Shown: positions 39,417-50,029 of the stretch, piece after piece | Layout: each line of letters starts with the position of its first letter | Position numbering within the stretch: position 1 is the stretch's first letter | Assembly (NCBI GenBank): GCA_947455205.1 | Contig: CANGNF010000013.1 | Coordinates: 1 to 64,000, forward strand | Length of the DNA: 64,000 bases | From: Acetobacteraceae bacterium | GTDB taxonomy: Bacteria; Pseudomonadota; Alphaproteobacteria; Acetobacterales; Acetobacteraceae | Direction: 5' to 3' | The notes under the pieces: model-generated | Seen by the model: only the letters and a program-made list of their open reading frames with translations | Told to the model about the DNA's origin: nothing | Database searches by the model: none | Translations under genes and position numbers: made by a program

Positions 39417-41615
39417 TCAGGCTCCGTCACGCATCAGGGCAGGCAGCGTCATTTCATGCGCCACCTGCAGGTCCAGTATCGATATGGCCTCGCCATTCGG
39501 CAAGACCAAGTCCCTGCCTCGGGATTTGCCGAGGTGCATGGCAGGGATGCCGGCGGCGGCGGCGGCGGCCAGCAGCGGGGCGGCGGAGGGCACGGCCAGG
39601 ACGTAGCGGGCCTGGTCCTCGCCGTACCAGAAGGCGTGGTCGCCGCTGGCTTCCAGGGTGGCGCCGATGCCGCTGGCCATGGCCATCTCGGCCACCGCGA
39701 CCAGTAGGCCGCCGTCCGAGCAGTCGTGGCAGGCGGCGACGGCGCCTGAGAGGATCTGGGCGCGGACGAAGTCGCCGTTGCGGCGTTCCGCCACCAGGTC
39801 CACCGGCGGCGGGGCGCCTTCCTCGCGGCCGGCGATTTCCCGCAGCCAGAGGGATTGGCCGAGCCAGCCCTGGGTCGCGCCGACCAGCACCAGGTCGTGG
39901 CCCGCCGGCATGGCTAAGCCGACCGCGTGGGCCACATCCTCCAGCACGCCGACGCCACCGATAGCGGGGGTGGGCAGGATGCCGCGGCCTTCCGTCTCGT
40001 TGTACAGGCTGACGTTGCCGCTCACGACCGGGAAGTCCAGCGCGCGGCAGGCGGCACCGATGCCCATTACCGCGCCCGCGAACTGGCCCATGATCTCCGG
40101 CTTCTCGGGGTTGCCGAAGTTCATGTTGTCGGTGATGGCCAGCGGCAGGGCACCGGTGGCGGTGATGTTGCGCCAGGCTTCGGCGACGGCCTGCTTGCCG
40201 CCTTCCTCCGGGTCCGCCAGGCAGTAGCGCGGGGTGCAGTCCGTGGTCATGGCCAGGGCGCGCTTGTGGTCCTCCACGCGGACCACGGCGGCATCGGCGG
40301 CGCCGGGGCGGCGGGCGGTCTGGCCACCGACCATGCTGTCGTACTGGTCCCAGATCCAGCGGCGGCTGCACAGGTCCGGGCAGGCGACCAGCTTGAGCAG
40401 CGCGGCCTTGAGGCCGACCGGGTCGGCCACGGTGCCGAGAACCGGCAGCTTCGGCGTCGGCACCCAGGGGCGTTCATACAGCGGCGCCTGGGATTCCAGC
40501 GGGGCCAGTTCGATATCGGCTTCCACCACGCCGTTGTGGCGGATGACGATGCGGCCGGTATCCGTCAGGTGGCCGATGATGGCGAAGTCCAGCTCCCACT
40601 TGCGGAAGATCGCCTCGGCCATGGCCTCGCGGCCCGGCTTCAGGATCATCAGCATGCGTTCCTGGGACTCGGACAGCATCATCTCGTAGGCGGTCATGCC
40701 GGTTTCGCGCTGCGGCACGTTCTCCATCTGCAGTTCGATGCCGACGCCGCCCTTGCCGGCCATCTCCACCGAGGAGGAGGTCAGCCCGGCGGCGCCCATG
40801 TCCTGGATGGCGACGATGGCGTCGGTGGCCATCAGCTCCATGCAGGCCTCGATCAGCAGCTTCTCGGCGAAGGGGTCGCCGACCTGCACGGTCGGGCGCT
40901 TGTCCTCGCTGTCGGCGGCGAATTCGGTGCTGGCCATGGTGGCGCCATGGATGCCGTCGCGGCCGGTCTTGGAGCCGAGGTAGACGACGGCATTACCGAC
41001 GCCGGCGGCGGCACTCAGGAAAATGCGGTCGGCCTGGGCGATGCCGACCGTCATGGCGTTGACCAGCGGGTTGCCGTTGTAGCGCGGGTGGAAGTTCACC
41101 TCGCCGCCCACGGTCGGCACGCCGACGCAGTTGCCGTAGCCGCCGATGCCGCGGACCACGCCGTCGATCACCTGCTTCATCCGCGGCGCGTCCGGCGCGC
41201 CGAAGCGCAGCGCGTTGAGGTTGGCGATGGGGCGGGCGCCCATGGTGAAGACGTCGCGCAAAATCCCACCCACGCCGGTGGCGGCGCCCTGGTAGGGCTC
41301 GATGAAGCTGGGGTGGTTGTGGCTTTCCATCTTGAAGACGGCGGCCAGGCCGTCGCCGATGGCGATGACGCCGGCATTCTCGCCCGGGCCGTGGATGACC
41401 CAGGGCGCCTTGGTCGGCAGCTGCTTCAGCCAGAAGCGCGACGACTTGTAGGAGCAATGCTCCGACCACATCACGCTGAAGATGCCGAGTTCGGTCAGCG
41501 ACGGCGTGCGGCCGAGGATGGCCAGGACGCGGTCGTATTCGTCGCCCTTCAGGCCGAATTCGGCGGAGAGCTGGCGGGCGCGGGCGGCGTCGAGGGGCGT
41601 CGGGAGGTCGGTCAT
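39417..41615 (-). CDS. purL: Phosphoribosylformylglycinamidine synthase subunit PurL
   Basis: [40 protein letters not shown]-like region; 732 aa. Confidence 0.98.
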   Translation of the reverse strand: MTDLPTPLDAARARQLSAEFGLKGDEYDRVLAILGRTPSLTELGIFSVMWSEHCSYKSSRFWLKQLPTKAPWVIHGPGENAGVIAIGDGLAAVFKMESHNHPSFIEPYQGAATGVGGILRDVFTMGARPIANLNALRFGAPDAPRMKQVIDGVVRGIGGYGNCVGVPTVGGEVNFHPRYNGNPLVNAMTVGIAQADRIFLSAAAGVGNAVVYLGSKTGRDGIHGATMASTEFAADSEDKRPTVQVGDPFAEKLLIEACMELMATDAIVAIQDMGAAGLTSSSVEMAGKGGVGIELQMENVPQRETGMTAYEMMLSESQERMLMILKPGREAMAEAIFRKWELDFAIIGHLTDTGRIVIRHNGVVEADIELAPLESQAPLYERPWVPTPKLPVLGTVADPVGLKAALLKLVACPDLCSRRWIWDQYDSMVGGQTARRPGAADAAVVRVEDHKRALAMTTDCTPRYCLADPEEGGKQAVAEAWRNITATGALPLAITDNMNFGNPEKPEIMGQFAGAVMGIGAACRALDFPVVSGNVSLYNETEGRGILPTPAIGGVGVLEDVAHAVGLAMPAGHDLVLVGATQGWLGQSLWLREIAGREEGAPPPVDLVAERRNGDFVRAQILSGAVAACHDCSDGGLLVAVAEMAMASGIGATLEASGDHAFWYGEDQARYVLAVPSAAPLLAAAAAAGIPAMHLGKSRGRDLVLPNGEAISILDLQVAHEMTLPALMRDGA

Positions 41616-41619
41616 GCTG

Positions 41620-42318
41620 TCAGGCCGTGGCGAAGGTTGCGGCGATGCTCTGGAACATCGGCAGGCCGTCGGTGCCGTCGATGAGCGGGTCCACCTGGTT
41701 TTCCGGGTGCGGCATCAGGCCGAGGATGCGGCGGTTCGGGCTGCAGATGCCGGCGATGTTGTTGACGCTGCCATTGCGGTTCGCCGCTTCGGTCACCGCG
41801 CCTTCCGGCGTGCAGTAGCGCAGCACCACGCGGCCTTCCGCTTCCAGCTGCGCCACCGTCTCCGGCGTGCCGAACCAGTTGCCGTCGCCATGCGCCATGG
41901 TGCTGCGGAACACCGCGCCCGGCTGGAAGTGGTTGGTGTAGGGGGTGTCGGTGCGCTCCACCTTCAGGTGGCAATCCATGCTGAGGAAGCGCAGCGAGGC
42001 GTTCTTCAGCAGCGCGCCCGGCAGCAGCCCGGCCTCGATGAGGATCTGGAAGCCGTTGCAGACGCCCAGCACATGGCCGCCCTTGGCCGCGAACGCCGCG
42101 ATGGCGCGCATGATGGGGCTTTGCGCCGCCATGGCGCCACAGCGCAGGTAGTCGCCGTAGGAGAAGCCGCCGGGCAGCACCACCAGGTCGGTGCCGGCGG
42201 GCAGCTCGCTTTCGCCATGCCAGATGATGCTGGGCTTGCTGCCCGTTACGCGGGCCAGCGCCAACGCCATGTCGCGTTCCCGGTTGGTGCCGGGGAAGAG
42301 GATGATGCCGGCCTTCAT
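41620..42318 (-). CDS. purQ: Phosphoribosylformylglycinamidine synthase subunit PurQ
   Basis: [43 protein letters not shown]. Confidence 0.97.
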   Translation of the reverse strand: MKAGIILFPGTNRERDMALALARVTGSKPSIIWHGESELPAGTDLVVLPGGFSYGDYLRCGAMAAQSPIMRAIAAFAAKGGHVLGVCNGFQILIEAGLLPGALLKNASLRFLSMDCHLKVERTDTPYTNHFQPGAVFRSTMAHGDGNWFGTPETVAQLEAEGRVVLRYCTPEGAVTEAANRNGSVNNIAGICSPNRRILGLMPHPENQVDPLIDGTDGLPMFQSIAATFATA

Positions 42319-42320
42319 GC

Positions 42321-42566
42321 CTATGATCCTTGCCATATCCGCAGCCAGTTGATGCCGCCGAAGAACAGCAGCGTCGCCACCGCGGCCAGCGCCGCCGCGG
42401 TGATCCAGCGGTTCAGCTTGTGCTTCTGCGCGGCCAGCCAGCCCTGCGGGGTGGGCAGGCGCGCCGGCCGCGGCTTGCTCGCGGCCACCTTTTCCTCTCG
42501 CCAGCGCAGGCCGATGCTGATCGCGATGGTCAGCCCGACCATGAAGAACAGCGAGAGGCGAAGCAC
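42321..42566 (-). CDS. Small two-TM membrane protein of unknown function
   Basis: 81 aa, two hydrophobic helices, between purS and purQ. Confidence 0.7.
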   Translation of the reverse strand: MLRLSLFFMVGLTIAISIGLRWREEKVAASKPRPARLPTPQGWLAAQKHKLNRWITAAALAAVATLLFFGGINWLRIWQGS

Positions 42567-42567
42567 C

Positions 42568-42807
42568 TCAGCGAACCTCGACCTTGAAGCTCTCGATGAC
42601 CATGTTGGCCAGCAGCTTCCTCGCCATTTCCTCGGCGGCGGCCTTGGCCTTGGCCGGGTCGATCTCGGCCAGCTCCAGCTCGATCACCTTGCCGACGCGG
42701 ACCTCCCCGATGCCGGCGAAGCCGTGCCCTGACAGTGCATGGCCGATGGCCTTGCCCTGCGGGTCCAGCACGCCGTTCTTCGGCATGACCGTTACATAGG
42801 CCTTCAT
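42568..42807 (-). CDS. purS: Phosphoribosylformylglycinamidine synthase subunit PurS
   Basis: MKAYVTVMPKNGVLDPQGKAIGHAL; 79 aa. Confidence 0.96.
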   Translation of the reverse strand: MKAYVTVMPKNGVLDPQGKAIGHALSGHGFAGIGEVRVGKVIELELAEIDPAKAKAAAEEMARKLLANMVIESFKVEVR

Positions 42808-42843
42808 CTCAACCCCTCCGATTCGCGGGCGCGGTGCGCGGCG

Positions 42844-43608
42844 TCATTGAATGCTGTCCGGGCCCTTCATGTCGCGGATGCCGGCTTCCGGCAAAATGCC
42901 CAGGCGACGGGCGACTTCCTGGTAGGCTTCCTCGACCTTGCCCAGGTCGCGGCGGAAGCGGTCCTTGTCCATCTTCTCGCCGGTCTTGGCGTCCCACAGG
43001 CGGCAATTGTCCGGGCTGATCTCATCGGCCAGGACGATCCGCATCTCCTCGTTCTCGAACAGCCGGCCGAACTCGATCTTGAAGTCCACCAGCACGATGC
43101 CGGCGCCGAGCAGCAGGCCGGTGAGGAAGTCGTTGATCCTGAGCGTCAGCGCGACGATGTCGTCCAGGTCCTGCGTCGCCGCCCAGCCGAAGGCGGTGAT
43201 GTGTTCCTCGCAGACCATCGGGTGCTGCAGCGCTTCGTTCTTGTAGTAGTACTCGATGATGCTGCGCGGCAGGCGGGTGCCCTCGGCGATGCCGAGGCGC
43301 GTGGAAAAGCTGCCGGCGGCGACGTTGCGGACCACGACCTCCAGCGGGATGATCTCCACCTCGCGAATCAGCTGCTCCCGCATGTTCAGGCGGCGGATGA
43401 AATGGGTCGGGACGCCGATCTCCATCAGCCGGGTCATCAGGTATTCGCTGATGCGGTTGTTCAGCACGCCCTTGCCGGTGATGGTGCCCTTCTTCTGGGC
43501 GTTGAAGGCCGAGGCGTCGTCCTTGAAATACTGCACGAGGGTGCCGGGCTCGGGGCCCTCGAACAGGATCTTTGCCTTGCCTTCGTAGAGCTGACGGCGT
43601 CGCGCCAT
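42844..43608 (-). CDS. purC: Phosphoribosylaminoimidazole-succinocarboxamide synthase
   Basis: [36 protein letters not shown]. Confidence 0.97.
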   Translation of the reverse strand: MARRRQLYEGKAKILFEGPEPGTLVQYFKDDASAFNAQKKGTITGKGVLNNRISEYLMTRLMEIGVPTHFIRRLNMREQLIREVEIIPLEVVVRNVAAGSFSTRLGIAEGTRLPRSIIEYYYKNEALQHPMVCEEHITAFGWAATQDLDDIVALTLRINDFLTGLLLGAGIVLVDFKIEFGRLFENEEMRIVLADEISPDNCRLWDAKTGEKMDKDRFRRDLGKVEEAYQEVARRLGILPEAGIRDMKGPDSIQ

Positions 43609-43747
43609 GGGCTGCATTCCTTGGGTTGCGCAGGGGGTGCGCAGGGGCGCGCGGGCGGCCAGGGCCACCCGAATCAGGCGCGTATAGCAAGGCGGGGGCG
43701 GCGCCGCCATGCCGGGCGCGGCGGGCAGCCCTGCGCCGGGTGATCCA

Positions 43748-43758
43748 GGGGGGGGGGG
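43748..43758. repeat. Poly-G tract (about 11 G)
   Basis: Mononucleotide run between purC and the NRDE gene. Confidence 0.85.
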
Positions 43759-43775
43759 CTGCCGGGCGCCAGGCG

Positions 43776-44507
43776 CTAAAGCGGCAGCGGCCGGAAGGCG
43801 GTGTGGCTGGGCGGGCCGGGGGCGAAGCGCCAGCGGCACCGGCCATCCGCCGCCAGGCCGACCAGGCTGGCGGAGACGGTGGCGAAGCCGCCGACCGGCG
43901 GCACGCAGAGGGTATCGGCGCGGCTCTCGGCCACGCTGTCATCACCCAGCAGGGCTTCCCAGGCGGACCAGTCGTCGCGGTCCGGCTCGGGCGGCGGGGC
44001 GGCCTGGAAGCGCGGCAGGTGGCGCGCGGTGCGCGGGCTGGAAAGGTCGTTGGGGTCGTGCGCCGTGACCATGCTGATGCCGGCGGGCAGCGGCAGCAGC
44101 TCCGGCCGGCCTGCGCCGGTGCCACGGATGAACCAGGCGTCCCGCGCATCCGCCAGCACCATGTTGAAGCCGCGCCATTCGGCGGCGGGCAGGGCGGCGA
44201 TGTCGGCGGCGGCGGCGGCGGCGCTGGGGTGGCGGGCGGCCAGCAGGGGCAGGTCGCCCCGGCTGCGCTTGCCGGCGGCGGGGCCAAGGGTGCCGACGCG
44301 GTTGAGGATGGCGCAGGTGACGCCCTGGCGGTTCATCGCCATCCAGGTGCCGCCGGCCAGGCGGTCCCGCCCGGCGATGACGCCGGGCTGGTCAGGCCAA
44401 TGCGCCGCCGGCGGGTCCCAGGCACGGTCCTGCTTCTCGTCGCGGTTGGCGGCGAGCAGCAACGGCCAGGCGGCGCCCGGCCGGCGCAGGACAACGACGG
44501 TGCACAA
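43776..44507 (-). CDS. NRDE/TANGO2-family protein
   Basis: [41 protein letters not shown]. Confidence 0.92.
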   Translation of the reverse strand: MCTVVVLRRPGAAWPLLLAANRDEKQDRAWDPPAAHWPDQPGVIAGRDRLAGGTWMAMNRQGVTCAILNRVGTLGPAAGKRSRGDLPLLAARHPSAAAAAADIAALPAAEWRGFNMVLADARDAWFIRGTGAGRPELLPLPAGISMVTAHDPNDLSSPRTARHLPRFQAAPPPEPDRDDWSAWEALLGDDSVAESRADTLCVPPVGGFATVSASLVGLAADGRCRWRFAPGPPSHTAFRPLPL

Positions 44508-44519
44508 GGCGGCGGCTGG

Positions 44520-44774
44520 CTACCAGCGGCGGTAGTTGTGGTGGTGGTTGTAGTAGTAGGGCCGCGGCGGCGGCGCGTAGTAGGCCGGCGGCGGCGGCCG
44601 GTACCAGTAGGGCGGCGGCGGCGGTGCCGGGCGGTAGTAGTAGGGCGGCGGGGGCGGCGGCGGGCGGTGGTAGCCCCAGCCGGGGGAATAGTACTGCGCC
44701 TGGGCCAGGGATGGCGTCACGGCCAGTCCGGCGAGGCCGATCGCCGCGGCGGCGAGGATTTTCAGCGGTGACAT
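44520..44774 (-). CDS. Small secreted Pro/Tyr-rich protein
   Basis: Signal peptide then YYSPGWGYHRPPPPPPPYYYRPAPPPPPYWYRPPPPAYYAPPP, 84 aa. Confidence 0.7.
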   Translation of the reverse strand: MSPLKILAAAAIGLAGLAVTPSLAQAQYYSPGWGYHRPPPPPPPYYYRPAPPPPPYWYRPPPPAYYAPPPRPYYYNHHHNYRRW

Positions 44775-45050
44775 CGAACGACGTATCCCCTGTTGCAACG
44801 GTTCAGCCCGGATGCCGGCGCCGCTGCCGCCATCCTGCCCTCGGCCAAGCCGACAGGTCCAGGGGGGTAACGACAGGGGCCGGCCTGGACGGTGCCTGCC
44901 CGGGCCATCCCGCGGGGAGATGGAGGCCGGGCCGGCAGCCTTCCAGGGGGCAGGCTGCCGCGCGGTGAAGGCCAAACCGTGGCGGCGGGGGTGATGTGCG
45001 GGTTAAAACAGCGCAAGCCGCCTGCCCGCGCAGAAACCCTTGGCGCGGGT

Positions 45051-46382
45051 TCAGCCGAAGACGCGCTGGAACACCGTCTCCACCTGGGCGAAGTCGCGGG
45101 TCGGGTCCATCACCAGGTCCAGCTTGGCGGCGTCGAAGTGGCGGGCAACCTCGGCATCCAGCAGCAGGTTGTCGCGGAAGCTGCGGACCTCCGGCGTGCC
45201 CAGCGCGCGCCAGGTGGTCATGGCGGCCTGCTGCACGGCGGCATAGGCGGCTTCCCGGCTGATGCCGGCTTGGGTCAGCGCCAGCAGCACCTTCTGGCTG
45301 TGGACCACGCCGCCGAGGCTTTCCAGGTTCTGCTGCATGCGGACCGGGTAGACCACCAGCTTCTCCATCATGCCGGTCAGGCGCGACAGCGCGAAGTCCA
45401 GCGCGATGGTGGCGTCCGGCGCGATGACGCGTTCCACGCTGGAATGGCTGATGTCGCGTTCATGCCACAGGGTGACGTTCTCCAGCGCCGGGGTGACGTA
45501 GCCGCGCACCAGCCGGGCCAGGCCGGTCAGGTTCTCCGACAGCACCGGGTTGCGCTTGTGCGGCATGGAGGACGAGCCCTTCTGGCCCGCGTGGAAGAAC
45601 TCCTCGGCCTCCCGCACTTCGCTGCGCTGCAGGTGGCGGACCTCGGTGGCCAGGCGCTCGATGCCCGAGGCGACGATGGCCAGCGCGCTGAAGAAGGCGG
45701 CGTGGCGGTCGCGCGGGATGACCTGGGTGGAGACCGGCTCCACGGACAGGCCGAGCTTGCCGGCGACGAAGGCCTCCACGCTGGGGTGGACGCTGGCGAA
45801 GGTGCCGACCGGGCCGGAGATGGCGCAGGTGGCGATTTCCGCCCGGGCGGCGACCAGGCGGGCGCGGTTGCGGACGAACTCGGCGTAGTGGCCGGCCAGC
45901 TTCAGGCCGAAGGTGGTCGGCTCGGCATGGATGCCGTGGCTGCGGCCGATGGTCGGCGTGTGCTTGTGCTCGATCGCGCGGGCCTTCAGCGCCGCCAGCA
46001 GCGCGTCCAGGTCGGCGATCAGCAGGTCGGCGGCGCGGGTCATCTGCACCGCCAGCGCGGTGTCCAGCACGTCGGAGCTGGTCATGCCCTGGTGCATGAA
46101 GCGGGCTTCCGGCCCGATGCCTTCCTGCATGTAGGTCAGGAAGGCGATCACGTCATGGCGCGTCACCCGCTCGATCTCGTCGATGCGTTCCACGGCCTCG
46201 GCGCCGATGGCCGCCGCCCGGGGCGTGCCCTTCTCGCGGATGACCTGGGCGGCCTCGGCCGGGATGGTGCCGATGGCGGCCATCGCCTCGGCGGCCAGGG
46301 CCTCGATCTCGAACCAGATGCGGTAGCGCTCCTCCGGCGACCAGATGGCGGCCATCACGGGGCGGGAATAGCGGGGGACCAT
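45051..46382 (-). CDS. purB: Adenylosuccinate lyase
   Basis: GSSSMPHKRNPVLSENLTGLAR signature; MVPRYSRPVMAAIWSPEERYRIWFEIE. Confidence 0.98.
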   Translation of the reverse strand: MVPRYSRPVMAAIWSPEERYRIWFEIEALAAEAMAAIGTIPAEAAQVIREKGTPRAAAIGAEAVERIDEIERVTRHDVIAFLTYMQEGIGPEARFMHQGMTSSDVLDTALAVQMTRAADLLIADLDALLAALKARAIEHKHTPTIGRSHGIHAEPTTFGLKLAGHYAEFVRNRARLVAARAEIATCAISGPVGTFASVHPSVEAFVAGKLGLSVEPVSTQVIPRDRHAAFFSALAIVASGIERLATEVRHLQRSEVREAEEFFHAGQKGSSSMPHKRNPVLSENLTGLARLVRGYVTPALENVTLWHERDISHSSVERVIAPDATIALDFALSRLTGMMEKLVVYPVRMQQNLESLGGVVHSQKVLLALTQAGISREAAYAAVQQAAMTTWRALGTPEVRSFRDNLLLDAEVARHFDAAKLDLVMDPTRDFAQVETVFQRVFG

Positions 46383-46540
46383 GGCGTGCCTCATACGGCG
46401 GGGGCGCGGAAAACGGCGGTTTGGCCCCGGCGCGGCGGAATGGCAAGCGCCCGGCAGCGGAAACCGCACCGGCACCCCTTGCGAAATCATTAACTAATCT
46501 TCATTTGGGGTCGATCACACGCTGCAAGGAGCGCGCGTCC

Positions 46541-47284
46541 ATGCTGATGCCCGACTGGTTGGTGCCGCTGGCCCAGGTTCTGTTCATCGATGTCGTCCTG
46601 GCCGGCGACAACGCCATCATCGTCGGCATGGCCGCGGCCGGGCTGCCACCGGAGCAGCGGCGCAAGGCGATCCTGTGGGGGATCGGCGCGGCGACGGTGA
46701 TGCGGATCGGCTTTGCCGCCATCACCACCCAGTTGCTGGCCATTGTGGGCGTGACCCTGGCGGGCGGGCTGCTGCTGCTGTGGGTCTGCTGGAAGATGTT
46801 CGCGGAGATGCGCCGCTCCGACGCGGCGACGCATGGCACCGAGGTGGCGGCGCCGAAGACGCTGGGGCAGGCGGTGCTGACCATATTGGCGGCCGACCTT
46901 TCCATGAGCCTGGACAACGTGCTGGCGGTGGCCGGCGCCGCCAAGGACCACCTGGAGGTGCTGGTGATCGGCCTGGCGATCTCCGTGGTGCTGATGGGGG
47001 TCGCGGCCAACTTCATCGCCCGGCTGCTGGAACGGCACCGCTGGGTGGGCTGGCTGGGGCTGGCGATGATCCTCTACGTCTCCGGCCAGATGATCTGGGA
47101 AGGCACGCATGAGGTGGCCGACCAGGTGCCGGGCAGCTACGGCTGGCTGCTGCTGCCGCTGGGCTACCTGGCGCAGCCGGCGCTGTTCCCGCCCTGGATC
47201 TGGGCGCTGGCCACGGCCGGCCAGGTGGCGGTGCTGGCCTGGGTGGCGCGGACGGTGACCATGCCGCTGCGCCGGGCCGGGTAG
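46541..47284 (+). CDS. TerC-family integral membrane protein (copy 1)
   Basis: VLAGDNAIIVGMAAAGLP and LSMSLDNVLAVAGAA. Confidence 0.92.
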   Translation: MLMPDWLVPLAQVLFIDVVLAGDNAIIVGMAAAGLPPEQRRKAILWGIGAATVMRIGFAAITTQLLAIVGVTLAGGLLLLWVCWKMFAEMRRSDAATHGTEVAAPKTLGQAVLTILAADLSMSLDNVLAVAGAAKDHLEVLVIGLAISVVLMGVAANFIARLLERHRWVGWLGLAMILYVSGQMIWEGTHEVADQVPGSYGWLLLPLGYLAQPALFPPWIWALATAGQVAVLAWVARTVTMPLRRAG

Positions 47285-47451
47285 CGCGGCCGGCGGCAGC
47301 GCCACGGGCCAGGGGTAGGGTAGGCCAGGGGTCTGGGATGGTGGGCGTGGCCGGCATGCGGTTCACGCTTCACACGGGCCGGGCGGTCCAATAGGGTCGC
47401 GCCGGCCGAATCCCGGCCCCATGCCGAAAACGATACGCCCGGAGCGCCCGA

Positions 47452-48153
47452 ATGGACCTGTCCGCCCTGAGTTTCGACTCGATCATGCAAAGCTTTGATT
47501 GGGGGACGCTCGCGACCATCCTGGGCGTGAACATCATCCTGTCCGGCGACAATGCCGTGCTGATTGCGCTGGCCGCCGCCGGCCTGCCGCCCGCCAAGCG
47601 CAGCCAGGCCATCATGTTCGGCATGGTGCTGGCGGTGGTGCTGCGCATCGTGCTCAGCCTGGCCGCGGTGTACCTGCTGCAGATCCCCGGCCTGATGCTG
47701 ATCGGTGGCCTGCTGCTGCTGTGGATCGCCTATGGCTTCTACAAGGAGCTGCGGCAGAAGGACGAGGACGCCCACGACCCGACGCACCACGTCGAGGAGA
47801 AGACCATGGCGCAGGCGCTGTGGCAGATCGTGGTCGCCGACGTCTCCATGAGCCTGGACAACGTGCTGGCGGTGGCCGGCGCGGCGGCGGGCAACATGAA
47901 CATGCTGATCATCGGCCTGGTCATCTCGATCCTGCTGATGGGCGTGGCGGCGACGCTGATCTCCAAGCTGCTCGAGAAGTTCCCGATCCTGGCCTATATC
48001 GGCGTGGCCTTGATCGTCTGGATCGGCGCGAAGATGGTCTACGAGGACAGCACCCACCTGTGGGCCAAGTACGGCAACGGCCACGCCGCGCTGCAGCAGG
48101 TGCCGGCACTGGTGGTGCAGGCCCCCGCGGCACCGCGCGGCTTCGGCGGCTAG
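47452..48153 (+). CDS. TerC-family integral membrane protein (copy 2)
   Basis: ILSGDNAVLIALAAAGLP and VSMSLDNVLAVAGAA. Confidence 0.92.
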   Translation: MDLSALSFDSIMQSFDWGTLATILGVNIILSGDNAVLIALAAAGLPPAKRSQAIMFGMVLAVVLRIVLSLAAVYLLQIPGLMLIGGLLLLWIAYGFYKELRQKDEDAHDPTHHVEEKTMAQALWQIVVADVSMSLDNVLAVAGAAAGNMNMLIIGLVISILLMGVAATLISKLLEKFPILAYIGVALIVWIGAKMVYEDSTHLWAKYGNGHAALQQVPALVVQAPAAPRGFGG

Positions 48154-48183
48154 GGTGGGGCAGGCCTGAGCGGGGCGCGGACG

Positions 48184-48825
48184 ATGTCGTTCGTACCCCC
48201 GCGTGGCGGCGCCGCCTGGCGCCGTGCCCGGCCGGCCCTGGCCCTGGCGGTGCTGCTGCCGCTGGCCGGCTGCGTGCCGCCGGAAGGCGATGGCACGCTG
48301 GCGAGCGGCGCGGCGGCGGTGCCCCCGGCGCCGCGGCTGAGCGTGCAGGACGCCGCTTCCCGCCTGCCGGACGAGGCCGCCGGCTTCCGCCGCGGCCAGA
48401 CCCTGCCGGCCCGGGCGCCGGCGACGGGGCAGGAAGTGACCTATGCCACCCCGGCCGCCCGGCAACGCGCCGCTGCGGTGGTGAAGCTGGCGCCGGTGGG
48501 CCCGGACCTGCCCGACGGCGCTGCTTCGCCTGCGGCCAGCGCGGCGTTCCAGGCCGAGCTGAACGACGCGGTGCAGGGCCGCGACCGCGCCCGGCACATG
48601 AATGAGACCCGGCGCTTTCCGCTGATGGTGGCGGGCGCGCCGGCGCTGGATTGCGCCGCGCTGGCGGGCACCTTCGGCCGCCAGCCGGTGGAGGGCCTGG
48701 TCTGCGCCGGTGGCGTGGGCGGCAACCTGGTGCGGCTGCGCGTGAGCATGCCGAAGGTGACGCCGTCTCTGGCGGATGCGCCGGCCTTCGCCAGTGCCAT
48801 CGTGGCTGCGCTGCGGGCTAGGTAG
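48184..48825 (+). CDS. Putative lipoprotein of unknown function
   Basis: Signal and lipobox VLLPLAGCVPP; 213 aa. Confidence 0.65.
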   Translation: MSFVPPRGGAAWRRARPALALAVLLPLAGCVPPEGDGTLASGAAAVPPAPRLSVQDAASRLPDEAAGFRRGQTLPARAPATGQEVTYATPAARQRAAAVVKLAPVGPDLPDGAASPAASAAFQAELNDAVQGRDRARHMNETRRFPLMVAGAPALDCAALAGTFGRQPVEGLVCAGGVGGNLVRLRVSMPKVTPSLADAPAFASAIVAALRAR

Positions 48826-48874
48826 GTGGCTTCGCTGCGGGCGAGGTAGGCGGCTTCGTGGCGCGCGGGGAGGG

Positions 48875-49876
48875 CTACAGCAGCCCTTCCCGGCGCAGCG
48901 ACAGGTGGCGGCCATTGCCGACGATCAGGTGGTCGTGCAGCACGATCTCCAGCACGCCGGCGGCCTGCTTGATGGCCGCGGTCATCTCGATATCGGCGCG
49001 GCTTGGCGTCGGGTCACCGCTGGGGTGGTTGTGCACCAGGATCAGCGCCGTGGCGTGCAGTTCCAGCGCGCGCTTGACGATCTCCCTTGGATAGACCGGC
49101 GTGTGGTTGACGGTGCCGCGGGCCTGGGCCTCGTCGGCAATCAGCCGGTTCTTGCTGTCCAGGTACAGCACGTGGAACTGCTCGATCCGTTCGCGCGCCA
49201 GGCTGGCGTTCAGGTAGGCCAGCAGGCGGTCCCAGTTGTTCAGCAGCGGCTGGTCCAGCACCTCCGCCGCCTGCAGGCGCAGCGCGGCGCCCTGCACCAG
49301 CTTCAGCGCGGCCAGGCCGGCATCGCCCAGGCCCTCGATCCGGCGCAGCTCCTCCACCGGGGCGGCGATGGCGTTGGCGAAGCTGCCGCAGCGGGCCAGC
49401 AGCGCCTTGGCGATGGGCTTGGTGTCCCGCCGGGGCAGGGCAAGGAAGAGGACCATCTCCAGCATCTCATGGTCCAGCAGCGCGTCGGGGCCGGCCTTCA
49501 GCAGCTTTTCCCGCATGCGGGCGCGGTGGCCGAGATAGCCGGGTGGCGGCTCGGCCGGGTCGCTTTCCGCCGGTAGCAGCGGCAGGGCGGGGGCGGGCGG
49601 CGGCGCCGGCCGGGTGGCGGGCGGGCGCGCGGTGGCTGGCGTGCTGTTGGAAGTCGCGGGCGGCGCGGCAGTCGACGATGAAGTGATGACGGCGGCAGAC
49701 GTCGCCAGCGACGCGGCAGCCGACGATGCAGGCATCGCGGCGGCCGACGTCGCAAGCGACGCGGCGGGGCGGGAGAGGCCGAGCGCGGCGCGCAGTTCAA
49801 GCTCGGCCTGGTCTAGGAAGGCCAGGCTGGCCTCGCTGGCGTGGTGGTGACCCTTCTGGCCGCCGGGATTGCGCAT
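48875..49876 (-). CDS. radC: RadC family (JAB/MPN domain) protein with Ala/Ser/Thr-rich N-terminal extension
   Basis: HNHPSGDPTPSRADIEMTAAIKQAAGVLEI; helix-hairpin-helix RIEGLGDAGLAAL. Confidence 0.93.
   Translation of the reverse strand: MRNPGGQKGHHHASEASLAFLDQAELELRAALGLSRPAASLATSAAAMPASSAAASLATSAAVITSSSTAAPPATSNSTPATARPPATRPAPPPAPALPLLPAESDPAEPPPGYLGHRARMREKLLKAGPDALLDHEMLEMVLFLALPRRDTKPIAKALLARCGSFANAIAAPVEELRRIEGLGDAGLAALKLVQGAALRLQAAEVLDQPLLNNWDRLLAYLNASLARERIEQFHVLYLDSKNRLIADEAQARGTVNHTPVYPREIVKRALELHATALILVHNHPSGDPTPSRADIEMTAAIKQAAGVLEIVLHDHLIVGNGRHLSLRREGLL
49671..49766. repeat. Two diverged 48-bp tandem units within radC
   Basis: 49671-49718 and 49719-49766, both encoding ASLATSAA...SS.A. 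Confidence 0.8.
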
Positions 49877-50029
49877 GTCGTGCCCCGTTCCCGCAGCAGA
49901 CTAGCAGCGGGCGGAACGAAACCACCAGGGGTTGCGTGCGAGTCCGCAGCCATTCGGCGCCGGGGCGGATGCGCAGGCGCCACGCCGACCGGGGTGTGGC
50001 CTCGCGCGGGGCGCAACCGCTCCGCCGGC

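Noticed and set aside
46384-46540. yybP-ykoY manganese riboswitch upstream of terC
   Set aside because: Could not identify the conserved motif elements by eye; a cmsearch would be needed.
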